Shown piece by piece: positions 50,904 through 59,605 of a stretch of 64,000 bases of DNA. Every line of letters begins with the position of its first letter. Position 1 is the first letter of the stretch. The notes beneath the pieces are model-generated. The model did no database searches. It was not told the DNA's origin and was given only the letters and a program-made list of their open reading frames with translations. Location: positions 1 through 64,000 of the forward strand of contig NZ_CANMNP010000019.1 of NCBI RefSeq assembly GCF_947499295.1. Reading direction: 5' to 3'. The position numbers and the translations under genes were made by a program. Source of the DNA: an uncultured Roseibium sp. Its GTDB lineage: Bacteria; Pseudomonadota; Alphaproteobacteria; Rhizobiales; Stappiaceae.

Positions 50904-52835
50904 TCAACGCGGGAACTTAAGCAATTTCGGCTGTTGTTGCTTGGATTTGTCTTTCGCCGCGTAACCGTCTTCCATGTACATTTCAGCGCTGTCCAGGGTG
51001 AACACAGAAATGTCCTTGCTCAAGCCGCGCAACTGGCCTGTCCAGATTTCTTTAACCGGATATGTGTTCGTCAGATTTTGAGCTACCGATTGGCTAAAGG
51101 CCAAGCGAACCTTCTTGTCCTTTGCCACAGATTCTATTCGGCTGGCTGTGTTGACCGTCGTACCCATGACAGTAAATGATCGGCGGAACTCACCGCCGAT
51201 ATCTCCGACCAGAACAGGACCAGCATTTAATGCTACCCTCAGATCGAGAATAGGCTGGCCGGTTTTCCGGCGGAGGACTTCAAGCAGGCCGACGATCTCA
51301 CGCGACGCGTCGACAGCAGCCTGTTCAGGATTGGCGACCGTGTTGGGTGCGTTCCAGACTGCCATAATTGCATCACCAATATACTTGTCGATGTAGCCGT
51401 GATGCGCGGTTATCACGCGTCCGATCTCGTCGAAACACGTATTGACCATCTTGACCACTTCCCCGTCGGCAAGACTGTCGGACATCTTGGTGAAGCCAGC
51501 AATATCAATAAAGGCAACAACAACTGTTCTTGTGTCCCCGCCTAGTTCCGGCAATTGCTCTGAATGCGCCATCTGGCGAATAACGTCTGGCGCCAGATAG
51601 TGGCTGAAAAGCCTGACCAGAGATCTCTGTTTGCGCTGCAGCACCGCAACCTTTCCGGATGCGGAGACAACCATCGCCACGATGCAGGCGACCGGCGCTA
51701 CGCCTGGCGCGATCAGAAAGCCGAACTCCAGCCCCACCAGGCTGATCCCCAGCGCGGCGGCGATCCCTCCAATGGCGATCAGCGGCAAGGTCATCAAGGG
51801 TAACATGAGGCCAGCGAATGCTCCTGCGATCGCAAAAGCGATGGCAAGCCCCCAAAGCAGACCAGCTGGAGGTTCAAGAGCGACACGGCCGGTCAAAGCA
51901 GCGCCAACAAGATCGGCCAGGATGAACACACCTGCCGTCTGCGCCTGTACTCTGGGTCGCCCGCTCTGCCCTGTTTCCACCTGGCCGGCTGAAGCGACAG
52001 GCAAGAAACGGTCCGAATAAAGATGCTCATCTTCGAACGGGATCAAACTGCCAATCAGAATGATGCGTCCGCGCGCGAACTCCTTGAGCTTCTCGCGCCC
52101 CTCCTCACTTTCCATCATGGTCAGCACATCGATCATGGATAGATAGGGTATTGAGGAGGACAACCGGGCGTCAGGAATTGCCGTGTAAGTTTCCGACAAC
52201 GACGACCTTGCGGCCCCCAACAACGCGTCAATCAGATATGGCGACTGAGCGAGCGGCAGCTGCGGCGTGTGGCTGCGCACGACACCATCGCTGTCAGTAG
52301 AAATTATCACTGAGCGCACGCCGCCACTGCCAGCCGCAGCAGTGAACCGTCTGTGCGGAACACCGACTTCGGTATGAGCAATAAATACTCTGCCACGATT
52401 GGCAAAAAGAAAGCGCTGAAATGGGAGATCAAAGCCCCGGAGGCTTTCTTCTCCAGTCTCGGGATACACAAAGGAGTCCGCGCTGTAGGCGAAAACAAAA
52501 TCAAAGCCGAGCGCTACGGCTCCGGCGTCGAGTATCGCCTGACCGGTTTCAGCCAGTACAGGCGTCATCAAGACGCGCGGATAAGGTGAAAGCCTGTCTG
52601 AATCGAGAGCCGCCTGATCCAGCCCAATCACGGCAACAGGCGCAGATGCGGAAGGCTGCGCACCACCCATAATGGCCCGGATCTGAAAAAGCCGGTCGGT
52701 AAACCAACCTTCCCAAATCGCCTTTTTCGCAGACAAGCCGGCGATACCACCGATGCCCATCGCAACACATGCAATGAGCACGATGAGCTGTTTCCGGCCG
52801 AATGCTGCGTCTGCAATCCGGCCCGTAAAGGTCAT
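50904..52835 (-). CDS. CHASE2-domain adenylate cyclase
   Basis: A 643-residue membrane protein. An N-terminal helix (residues 15-35) is followed by an extracytoplasmic CHASE2 sensor domain (about 40-320), three more helices (about 325-392) and a cytosolic class III cyclase domain (about 430-610). The metal aspartates are D444 (AFIDIAGFT) and D488 (GDAIMAVW). K484 (IDKYIGD) and the Thr in TVMGTTVNTASR fit ATP rather than GTP as substrate. The C-terminal tail is basic (KQQQPKLLKFPR). It overlaps the upstream exported-protein gene by 4 nt (ATGA). Expected product is cAMP; the CHASE2 ligand is unknown. Confidence 0.92.
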   Translation of the reverse strand: MTFTGRIADAAFGRKQLIVLIACVAMGIGGIAGLSAKKAIWEGWFTDRLFQIRAIMGGAQPSASAPVAVIGLDQAALDSDRLSPYPRVLMTPVLAETGQAILDAGAVALGFDFVFAYSADSFVYPETGEESLRGFDLPFQRFLFANRGRVFIAHTEVGVPHRRFTAAAGSGGVRSVIISTDSDGVVRSHTPQLPLAQSPYLIDALLGAARSSLSETYTAIPDARLSSSIPYLSMIDVLTMMESEEGREKLKEFARGRIILIGSLIPFEDEHLYSDRFLPVASAGQVETGQSGRPRVQAQTAGVFILADLVGAALTGRVALEPPAGLLWGLAIAFAIAGAFAGLMLPLMTLPLIAIGGIAAALGISLVGLEFGFLIAPGVAPVACIVAMVVSASGKVAVLQRKQRSLVRLFSHYLAPDVIRQMAHSEQLPELGGDTRTVVVAFIDIAGFTKMSDSLADGEVVKMVNTCFDEIGRVITAHHGYIDKYIGDAIMAVWNAPNTVANPEQAAVDASREIVGLLEVLRRKTGQPILDLRVALNAGPVLVGDIGGEFRRSFTVMGTTVNTASRIESVAKDKKVRLAFSQSVAQNLTNTYPVKEIWTGQLRGLSKDISVFTLDSAEMYMEDGYAAKDKSKQQQPKLLKFPR

Positions 52836-53518
52836 TTCACGATGACTACCGCAGTTTCTCGTCCAACCTGAACGGGATCAATGGTGATCTTGCGCATGAC
52901 AACACCGTAGTCCGGCGCCTTGCCCTGCAGAAACAGCTCAACTTCGACGGATTCGTCTTCTTCAACGCGGTCCGGCATTTCAGTCAGGATGTTGTCGAGC
53001 ACGTCAAATCGCTTCGGGGCACCGCCGCCGAAAGAAACAAAAACCTTGTCGTATTCTTCACGCAGCTTGTTGTCGAAACGCAGCATCAGGGACGCCGCCT
53101 TCTTGTTCTCAAGGGTCAGGCCCCGGAGCGTCACGGTCAAGCCCTTGTCGGCCTTCTCATCCTCCGAGCCACTTTCGGCCTGTAGGCAATTGCCGGCTCT
53201 CAGCAGCTTTTCTTCTCCGCCTTCGAGTGTGTAGCCGTTTGAAGAAACATTCACGATACCAGCCATCAGGCGAACTTCCTGACAGGCACCGTAGCTGAGC
53301 AAATCGATATGCCCGGACTTGCCGAGGTCAATCACGTCGCCAGGCATCAGTTCTTCAAATGCAGAAACGCCAATGCCTTCTGACTTGTCCAGAACAAGCG
53401 CGACAGGCTCAGCGAAAGCGGTGCTCACAGCAGCGGCAAGCCCGACAGAAAACACGGATCCGATAGTTGCAGCCTTCATACATCGTCCCATAGGAATATT
53501 CTTGAATGAACTCGTCAT
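52832..53518 (-). CDS. Exported protein coupled to the CHASE2 cyclase
   Basis: A 228-residue protein. I chose ATG 53518 because GGGAGA is 6 nt upstream; an upstream frame to 53707 looks non-coding. A signal peptide (ATIGSVFSVGLAAAVSTAFA) ends near residue 36. The mature part has ALVLDKSEGIGVSAFEELMP and then DLLSYGACQEVRLMAG, and a C-terminal DVLDNILTEMPDR segment. It may be a periplasmic partner of the CHASE2 domain; no family is recognised. Its stop overlaps the cyclase start. Confidence 0.65.
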   Translation of the reverse strand: MTSSFKNIPMGRCMKAATIGSVFSVGLAAAVSTAFAEPVALVLDKSEGIGVSAFEELMPGDVIDLGKSGHIDLLSYGACQEVRLMAGIVNVSSNGYTLEGGEEKLLRAGNCLQAESGSEDEKADKGLTVTLRGLTLENKKAASLMLRFDNKLREEYDKVFVSFGGGAPKRFDVLDNILTEMPDRVEEDESVEVELFLQGKAPDYGVVMRKITIDPVQVGRETAVVIVK

Positions 53519-53613
53519 CTCGGTCTCCCAAGTTAAGTGCTGTTCGGCAGTCGGCGACAAAGTGCCAAAGCCGTTCTTGTGAAACAAGTTATAGCAGAGT
53601 GTGGCGATTTGAG

Positions 53614-53629
53614 TGTGGCTATGGTCACA
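53614..53629. promoter_or_regulatory. CRP-like site upstream of the CHASE2 cyclase operon
   Basis: TGTGG-CTATGG-TCACA, one mismatch from TGTGA-N6-TCACA, inside the longer GTGTG ... CACAC pairing. It begins 96 bp upstream of the start at 53518. Confidence 0.45.
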
Positions 53630-53681
53630 CAAAGGAGTTTTTCGAGCCCAGACAAGCAAACACAGTGCAAATGGCACGCAT

Positions 53682-55298
53682 TTATCCAGCAGGCTGGGTA
53701 TAGACACCCGCGATCCCGATACCGCTTGCAGCGGTCCTGATCAGCTTCAGGAGACTTGGCAGGAGCTCGGGACTGAGTGCCTTTCCATCGAGCGCGGACA
53801 AAACGCCGACAAGTTGCACCATTGGTTTGTTCGAGCGAACCAGAACAATGTGATCTGCACCAAAGGGCAAAGCTGCGCGCAAGTTGAGGCCATAGGGTTT
53901 GTCGGCATCGAGAAGCGTATCCTTGCCCAAAGGATCGGCTCTCTTGTCCGGCGCCAGCAACCTCAAGGTCCCATCAGCTTCCAGAGCGAAAACCGTCATG
54001 TAACCACCTTCGTCTGACGTCAGCCCGACCTTGAACGCGGCTCCTTCCGGAATATGACCGACGGAAGGCTGCAGTTTTCCTTCAATGGGCTGAACATCCC
54101 TTGAAAGCGCATAAAGATCGGACAGCAAGACCCATTTGGTGACCACATCAGCAAATCGATCTGCATTCTGTGCCTGACCGCGAAGAACAATGTCGCCAAA
54201 CTTGGTCAGAACGTCTCCTTCTTCCACATCCCAGAAAAGATCCGCATTTTCACTGCCGGCAATCTTCAGTCTGCCAGAGTGCAGCGTTGTCAGGTTCTCT
54301 AGGATCGGACGTGCGGCATCGGCACTGGCTGACAGTGTCAGCTCGTATACGCGGCCGTCCAGAAAGGTATCTTCCACGCGCGGCAGTACAGCTGCACGGC
54401 TGTCCCCGCCAACACTGAGGCTGGGTGACTGCCTGCCTTCGGTAGCCACACGAACTGTCTCCTGCAAGAACCGGCTCAACTCGGCCATCGAAATGCCGCC
54501 ATCCCGGTCCAGATCGGCGCGTCCTTCAACGCCGCGTGCGAAAGCCCAGCTCAATACTCCCCGCGGTTCGCCGCCAATCATCAATTCTGGAATGACTTGT
54601 CCGTCTACAGTCGCCCCAACGTAGATGACATTCGGAAGTTCCTGAAGATCTTCAGAATTGGCCTTCGCCAGCACGGGATGGACAGGTGCAGAGCGCAAAA
54701 CGTCGTTCTCGAATGGCGGCAGACCGATGAGTCTTGTCCCGAGCCGTGTGACACGCGGGTCAATCGAGCGGGTCATTGTGCCGGAGTGGCAGCTATCTGC
54801 GATCACCATGACGCTGCGCTGGCCGGCAGCTCGCAACATTGCCGCGATGTCGTCGTCCCTGAGACGCTCACCATTGCCAGGTGCAGCAACGTCAAAGCCG
54901 GCGAGCAAAAAGACCTCGTCCAGCCCATCCTCTTCAGAGCCCGCGAGCCACTCCGCTTCCTGAGCACCGTGGCCTGCATAAGACAACACCAGCACATCAT
55001 CGGGTTCGGAACGGGCAACCAATTCCTGCCAGGCTGTGAGAATGGCGACACGCGACGCCTCATCATCGAAAAGCGTCGTTAGATCCTGAACGCCTGCGGC
55101 TGTCAGCGTTTCGGCAATGTCCTTGGCGTCGTTCACCGCTCCCTTGAGCGGTGAAACGTGACGATAGGCATCAATGCCGATTACCAGCGCCCGCCATTCG
55201 CCTGCCGAAGCTGTTGCAGCAAGTGCAAACAGACAGAGCATAGCTGCGGCCATGTGTTGGAACCCCAACCGGCCCAAATGTCGGATCGCTGATCTCAT
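53682..55298 (-). CDS. Exported caspase-like protein with EF-hand and DUF4384 domains
   Basis: A 538-residue protein from ATG 55298 (a TTG 33 nt upstream is less likely). A signal peptide ends near residue 32 (ASA-GEW). The caspase fold follows with catalytic H110 (SYAGHG) and C170 (ADSCHSG). Residues 262-273 (DLDRDGGISMAE) match a canonical EF-hand calcium loop inside the domain. The C-terminal ~150 residues contain a DUF4384-type domain (GYMTVFALEADGTLRLLAP). Some eukaryotic metacaspases are also calcium-dependent. The 24-bp spacing from the lipoprotein gene suggests one transcript. Confidence 0.85.
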   Translation of the reverse strand: MRSAIRHLGRLGFQHMAAAMLCLFALAATASAGEWRALVIGIDAYRHVSPLKGAVNDAKDIAETLTAAGVQDLTTLFDDEASRVAILTAWQELVARSEPDDVLVLSYAGHGAQEAEWLAGSEEDGLDEVFLLAGFDVAAPGNGERLRDDDIAAMLRAAGQRSVMVIADSCHSGTMTRSIDPRVTRLGTRLIGLPPFENDVLRSAPVHPVLAKANSEDLQELPNVIYVGATVDGQVIPELMIGGEPRGVLSWAFARGVEGRADLDRDGGISMAELSRFLQETVRVATEGRQSPSLSVGGDSRAAVLPRVEDTFLDGRVYELTLSASADAARPILENLTTLHSGRLKIAGSENADLFWDVEEGDVLTKFGDIVLRGQAQNADRFADVVTKWVLLSDLYALSRDVQPIEGKLQPSVGHIPEGAAFKVGLTSDEGGYMTVFALEADGTLRLLAPDKRADPLGKDTLLDADKPYGLNLRAALPFGADHIVLVRSNKPMVQLVGVLSALDGKALSPELLPSLLKLIRTAASGIGIAGVYTQPAG

Positions 55299-55321
55299 GT
55301 CAAACTCGCGAATGGACCGCG

Positions 55322-55618
55322 TTAGCCCCAAGAGCCGCCGCCGCCGCCGCCAGGACTGTCATTGCCGCCGCCGCTATCGTTTCCGCCGCCGCTATCGTTT
55401 CCACCGCCGCCGCCACCGTTGTCGTTGGAACTGTCGCGAAGTGACGGATCGTTGATGGGATCAACGACCGGACGCGTGGTCGATCTTGTTGTAGTGGAGG
55501 CGTTAGCTGCAGCTGGTTGTGCAACAGCGTTTGGATTTGGGTTCTGCTGCGTCTGGCAGCCCGCGACCAGAAACGCGGCCATCCCAGCCAGAGGTATTAA
55601 ACGCAGTAGTGAATTCAT
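55322..55618 (-). CDS. Glycine-rich lipoprotein with GGGNDS repeats
   Basis: A 98-residue protein. The lipobox is LVAGC with Cys21, after the signal LIPLAGMAAFL. A Thr/Arg/Pro linker follows, then a low-complexity tail of GGGNDS repeats ending GGGGGGSWG. The tail looks extended and surface-exposed; no fold is expected. It sits between two caspase-like genes in the same direction. Confidence 0.75.
   Translation of the reverse strand: MNSLLRLIPLAGMAAFLVAGCQTQQNPNPNAVAQPAAANASTTTRSTTRPVVDPINDPSLRDSSNDNGGGGGGNDSGGGNDSGGGNDSPGGGGGGSWG
55330..55420 (-). repeat. 18-bp repeats encoding GGGNDS in the lipoprotein
   Basis: The minus-strand coding DNA repeats GGAAACGATAGCGGCGGC units (two perfect copies plus degenerate flanks), giving the GGGNDS tail of the lipoprotein. 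GGC runs flank both sides, so slippage may change the length. Confidence 0.8.
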
Positions 55619-55734
55619 TGTCTTTCTCCTTAGCCCCCGGAAATTTTACTCCGGCAAAACTGACCGAATGCTCCAACTCAAAAACGTCGATCAACCCAAA
55701 GACCTTCCCGAACAGGTTCGGGAAAATCGAAAAT

Positions 55735-58446
55735 TTAAAAGAGATCGTAACGTGGACGGCTCTGTTCCCACTGATGCTTGACCAATGAAATGACGGCCTC
55801 GTCACCCTGAACAGGCTCACGACCACTCGCCTCAAAAAATTCTGCCAGCGCTTCTCGGGTTTTCCTGCCTGGCTGACCATCCACGGGCCCAGGTTCAAAA
55901 CCCAAATCCGTCAATGCTTGCTGCAAAACTTTGGCTTTCAACCTCTTGTCCGCATCTTTTAGCGATCCATTGGCTTTGTCTGCTGCCTGCGACGAAGGAT
56001 CGACTGCAACTGCCATGGCAAGCATCCTGATGCGATCGCGTGCGGCAGCCTCACCGGACAGCTTGCCAAGCATGAAAGCGGTATTGAATGCACCCCAGGC
56101 ATCGCCACGTTGGGCACTTTCCCGGAACCACTTGGTCGCCTCCTCCGGACTTTTTTCAACGCCTTGGCCGTTGAAGTAAAGAAGCCCAATTGCAGTGCCT
56201 GCTGCCGGGTGACCGCCGTCGTGCGCCTTCATGAACCACCCGAGAGAGGCTTCAAAGTCCTGCGGAACACCTTTTCCGTCTCGGTAAAGGGTCCCCATGT
56301 TCAGGAAGCCGTAGATGTCATCTCGAGATGCAGATCTGTTGTAATAGTAGACAGCCCTGTCAACATTTTCGCCAACGTGCTGGCCGCGTAGATAAAATCC
56401 GCCGATAGCGTTGTATGAAAAAGTATGCCCGGCTTCCACGGACTGCAGAAGTTTTTCCAGTCCAGCTTCTTCATTCTGGGCTGTTCCTTCGCCTCTGATC
56501 TCGGCCATGCCGAGAGAATGAAGCGCATAGGCATCACCACGTTCCGCAGCCTTGCGATAGAGCTCGACCGCCTTTTCCCGGTTTCGGTCAATACCGGCGC
56601 CAAGATAATACATGCGTCCAAGAACCTGGCCTGCTCGTACGTGGCCCATTTGATAGGCCTGCTCAAAATAAGCGCTCGCCTGTTCAAGGTTTCCGGCAGC
56701 AAATGCGCCGCGCCCGCGCTGGAATACAAACCGACCGAATTCAGGATAGGATGCCATCGCGGCGGCGCAGGCTTTGTCCACCGCATCCGGATCCAGATCG
56801 TTGGCCAATCGGCCCTCTGTAACGGCCTGCAGATCGAAAGGTTGTGTCGCCAACTGATCGCACTGAGTGACACGCGGTTGAACAATCTGAGTGATTGTTG
56901 TCGCCTGACCGGTGGCGGCAGGAAGTTCTAAGGAAAACTTTCCGGCCTCGGTCTCACTGCCAATCTGTGGGCGCACGGTCAGCGTTGGCAGGGCTGAAAC
57001 GGGAAATCTGTCACCGCTTTGAAGGAGCCTTCCTTCTGATGAAAGCTGCAGGTCCGGATCAACGGAAACGACTTTCAACCAATCGCTGGTTGCCGGCAGA
57101 CCATCTGCCGGGGCTTCCGGATAGATGTTAACCGGTCCAACTCCGATATCCGCATCGACGGCACCGGACGTTGCCTGATCCGTCAGCCAGGCCAACAAGT
57201 CCCGCAGACGCTCGGCGCGTTCTTCCTGGTCCTTATTGTCGTCTACGGGCTCTATCGCCTGGGCAACCGTAATGGAGGCAATTGCGTTGGCTGTGCCGCC
57301 CCACTGGTCTTTGACCTCATATCCGATCAGTTCAACGTTACCTGCACCAGACTGCGCGGGCACAAATTCCAGACTGGCCAATTCAGATGCGCCAATAACG
57401 TCGCCTTCAGACACGACTGCGCCACCAGGCAATCGCAATTCGCCCTTCTCTGGAGAGAGTGTCAAGGTCGCCTGCAGACTACCGCCTTCGGGTTGCACTG
57501 GTTCCGGTATCCTCAACGGAACCGCCTCCTTGCCCGCAGAAACCGTTACCCGGTGATGCGCCGTTACGATGGGCTCCGGCTTTGGCGGTACGAAGTAGAA
57601 ATTCGTGACAAGCGTAGAATCCTCGTAAGGGATCTGCTGGCCACCGGTCTTTTTGACGACCTCATCCCGCACCTTGGTCATGAGATCCTTGATCTCCAGA
57701 GCGGGATTGAGGGCATGCCCAACCACAGACGTGGTGAAAGGGCTCATGGGCCCCTCGCCGTCAAAGGCAACCTGACCGGGACGCGTTGCGTATGAAATGA
57801 ATGCGCCAAGCTTGTTGGGAATACGCCTAAGCCCACGCGTCTTGCCGAGGGAATACTCCTCTTCACCCCAAAACAGGCTACCGATTTCAAACGGATTGTC
57901 ACGGCAGGCATCCAGCATCACGATTTGCAGGCTTGAAGCCGCCTTCATGTAATCTAGCAGATGCGAAACCTTCAGACTCTCAAACTCCAAATCATATTCG
58001 GAAGTGAGTTTTGCATCGATCGGCAAAATGAAGTTGGATTCGCCAACCTGAAGCGCGTGGCCGGAATAGTAAAACAGCGCCGTATCGCCGTCTTTCAGCT
58101 CACGCAGAAACCTCCGAACGACTTTCTCAAGCTCTTTCTTGTTGAGATTCTTGCCGATCGTGACATCGAAATCGGCCTCACGCAGCACCTTTGAAATTGC
58201 GAGCGTGTCATTGATCGGGTTCACCAGCGGCTCGACATACTCATAGTCCTGGTTGCCGATGACCAGCGCAACCCTTCGGCCATCTTCGGGCGTAGGTGCA
58301 GCAAGTGCGTATTGCCCGGGCAAAGCAAGCCCAAGCGGAAGGCTGATCAATCCGATCCGAACAGCCCTGCGAAGCCTGGCAAGTGGTTTTGGAGCTTTTG
58401 GTCCGGCGGACCAGAGCACGATTGGATGCGATTTCCGATTTTGCAT
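55735..58446 (-). CDS. Exported caspase-like protein with Sel1 repeats and peptidoglycan-binding-like end
   Basis: A 903-residue protein. A twin-basic N-terminus and hydrophobic region (RIGLISLPLGLALPGQYALAA) form a signal peptide. The caspase fold (about 57-300) has H130 in YYSGHAL and C181 in LDACRDNP. A middle beta-rich region follows, then Sel1/TPR-like repeats (AGQVLGRMYYLGAGIDRNRE, ALHSLGMAEIRGEGTAQ, GTAIGLLYFNGQGVEKS) at about 635-800. A PG_binding_1-like end (LQQALTDLGFEPGPVDGQPG) closes it. GAGGAC lies 5 nt before the ATG. A perfect CRP-like site is 57 bp upstream. Confidence 0.88.
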   Translation of the reverse strand: MQNRKSHPIVLWSAGPKAPKPLARLRRAVRIGLISLPLGLALPGQYALAAPTPEDGRRVALVIGNQDYEYVEPLVNPINDTLAISKVLREADFDVTIGKNLNKKELEKVVRRFLRELKDGDTALFYYSGHALQVGESNFILPIDAKLTSEYDLEFESLKVSHLLDYMKAASSLQIVMLDACRDNPFEIGSLFWGEEEYSLGKTRGLRRIPNKLGAFISYATRPGQVAFDGEGPMSPFTTSVVGHALNPALEIKDLMTKVRDEVVKKTGGQQIPYEDSTLVTNFYFVPPKPEPIVTAHHRVTVSAGKEAVPLRIPEPVQPEGGSLQATLTLSPEKGELRLPGGAVVSEGDVIGASELASLEFVPAQSGAGNVELIGYEVKDQWGGTANAIASITVAQAIEPVDDNKDQEERAERLRDLLAWLTDQATSGAVDADIGVGPVNIYPEAPADGLPATSDWLKVVSVDPDLQLSSEGRLLQSGDRFPVSALPTLTVRPQIGSETEAGKFSLELPAATGQATTITQIVQPRVTQCDQLATQPFDLQAVTEGRLANDLDPDAVDKACAAAMASYPEFGRFVFQRGRGAFAAGNLEQASAYFEQAYQMGHVRAGQVLGRMYYLGAGIDRNREKAVELYRKAAERGDAYALHSLGMAEIRGEGTAQNEEAGLEKLLQSVEAGHTFSYNAIGGFYLRGQHVGENVDRAVYYYNRSASRDDIYGFLNMGTLYRDGKGVPQDFEASLGWFMKAHDGGHPAAGTAIGLLYFNGQGVEKSPEEATKWFRESAQRGDAWGAFNTAFMLGKLSGEAAARDRIRMLAMAVAVDPSSQAADKANGSLKDADKRLKAKVLQQALTDLGFEPGPVDGQPGRKTREALAEFFEASGREPVQGDEAVISLVKHQWEQSRPRYDLF

Positions 58447-58502
58447 TACGTCCTCAGCGCTGTAACCTCGACGATACTTTAGCGCTCAAGCAGATGTCAG
58501 AC

Positions 58503-58518
58503 TGTGACAAACCTCACA
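58503..58518. promoter_or_regulatory. CRP-like site, perfect consensus
   Basis: TGTGA-CAAACC-TCACA matches both half-sites exactly. It starts 57 bp upstream of the caspase-Sel1 ATG at 58446. Confidence 0.6.
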
Positions 58519-58690
58519 AGGAGATCGATCTTGCCGATACGATCAGCGCCCCACGACTGTATGCCCTTGCGTAAAGTGATGCACACTTGCCGCTCGGAAG
58601 CAAGCCAAGCCTAGGGTGCAAAAGCAGTTTTCATTTTTCCATTTCAATTGTTGACCTGATGATTTTCATTCAAACCGAGTCATTCTAGGT

Positions 58691-58704
58691 TGTGACAAAT
58701 CACA
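58691..58704. promoter_or_regulatory. Palindrome TTGTGA-N4-TCACAA upstream of the GNAT gene
   Basis: TTGTGACAAATCACAA (58690-58705) is an inverted repeat with CRP-like half-sites but a 4-bp spacer, as in FNR/FixK sites. It ends 22 bp before the GNAT ATG, so binding there could repress. Confidence 0.45.
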
Positions 58705-58726
58705 AATAAGGACATCCGGATTTTCC

Positions 58727-59578
58727 ATGACCACTGAACTCCAAGTCCGCCAATTGACCGAAAACGAGATCCAAATCCCCCTCACAATGGCCATGGAGGA
58801 AGGCTGGAACCCTGGCTTGGAAGACGGACCGGCGTTCTTTTCCGCAGACCCGACTGGCTATTTCGTTGGCGAAATCGACGGCAAGCTCGTCAACGTTATC
58901 TCCGGCGTTCGATACGGAACCGGGTATGGTTTTATTGGCCTTTACATTTGCAAACGTGAATTCAGGACAAAAGGCTACGGCCATCAAATCTGGCATCATG
59001 CAATGTCATATCTGGATGCCCGCGTAATAGGGCTTGATGCTGTCAATGAACAGACCGCAAGCTACGCAGAACACGGGTTCAAATCCATCTACCGGAACAT
59101 CCGCCAAATAGGGACATCCACTTGTGACACTCCCATGGATCCGCGTATTGCACCTCTCGGTCGTGGTGTTTTTTCATCGATCCGGGACTACGACCAACGC
59201 TTTTTTCCGGCCGAACGCGAAGACTTTCTGAAGCGCTGGACAGATCCCATGAGCGAGACTCGAAGAGGTTTCGCTTTTGTGGAAGACGGTATCGTGATGG
59301 GCTATGGCGTTATCCGTCAATGCCACGAAGGCTTCAAAATCGGTCCTCTGTTCGCTGATACACCGGAGATTGCGGACACTTTGTTCAGGACTCTGGCAGG
59401 CCAGGTTAAAGGACAATTCGTCATACTGGATACGCCCGAACCGAATGCTGCTGCTCTTCTGCTCGCGGAAAAATACGAGTTGTCTCCAGAATTCGAAACC
59501 TTTCGGATGTATCGGGGAAAAGCGCCGGAGCTGCCATTGGACCAAATGTTCGGAATAACCACCTTCGAACTTGGCTAA
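58727..59578 (+). CDS. GNAT-family acetyltransferase
   Basis: A 283-residue protein. The N-terminal GNAT domain has LTMAMEEGWNPGLED, then GFIGLYICKREFRTKGYGHQ, in which RTKGYG is the acetyl-CoA loop, and LDAVNEQTASYAEHGFKSIY. The C-terminal half (about 160-283) is a second GNAT-like domain (IVMGYGVIRQCHEGFKIGPL). This two-domain layout matches the YitH/HolE-type acetyltransferases. The substrate is unknown. Convergent with the next gene by 27 bp. Confidence 0.85.
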   Translation: MTTELQVRQLTENEIQIPLTMAMEEGWNPGLEDGPAFFSADPTGYFVGEIDGKLVNVISGVRYGTGYGFIGLYICKREFRTKGYGHQIWHHAMSYLDARVIGLDAVNEQTASYAEHGFKSIYRNIRQIGTSTCDTPMDPRIAPLGRGVFSSIRDYDQRFFPAEREDFLKRWTDPMSETRRGFAFVEDGIVMGYGVIRQCHEGFKIGPLFADTPEIADTLFRTLAGQVKGQFVILDTPEPNAAALLLAEKYELSPEFETFRMYRGKAPELPLDQMFGITTFELG

Positions 59579-59605
59579 TAGTCTCTTGGAGCATTGAGCC
59601 CGAAC

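Noticed and set aside
55705..55724. Inverted repeat TTCCCGAAC/GTTCGGGAA as terminator after the caspase-Sel1 gene
   Set aside because: Loop is only 2 nt if fully paired and no T-run follows on the minus strand.
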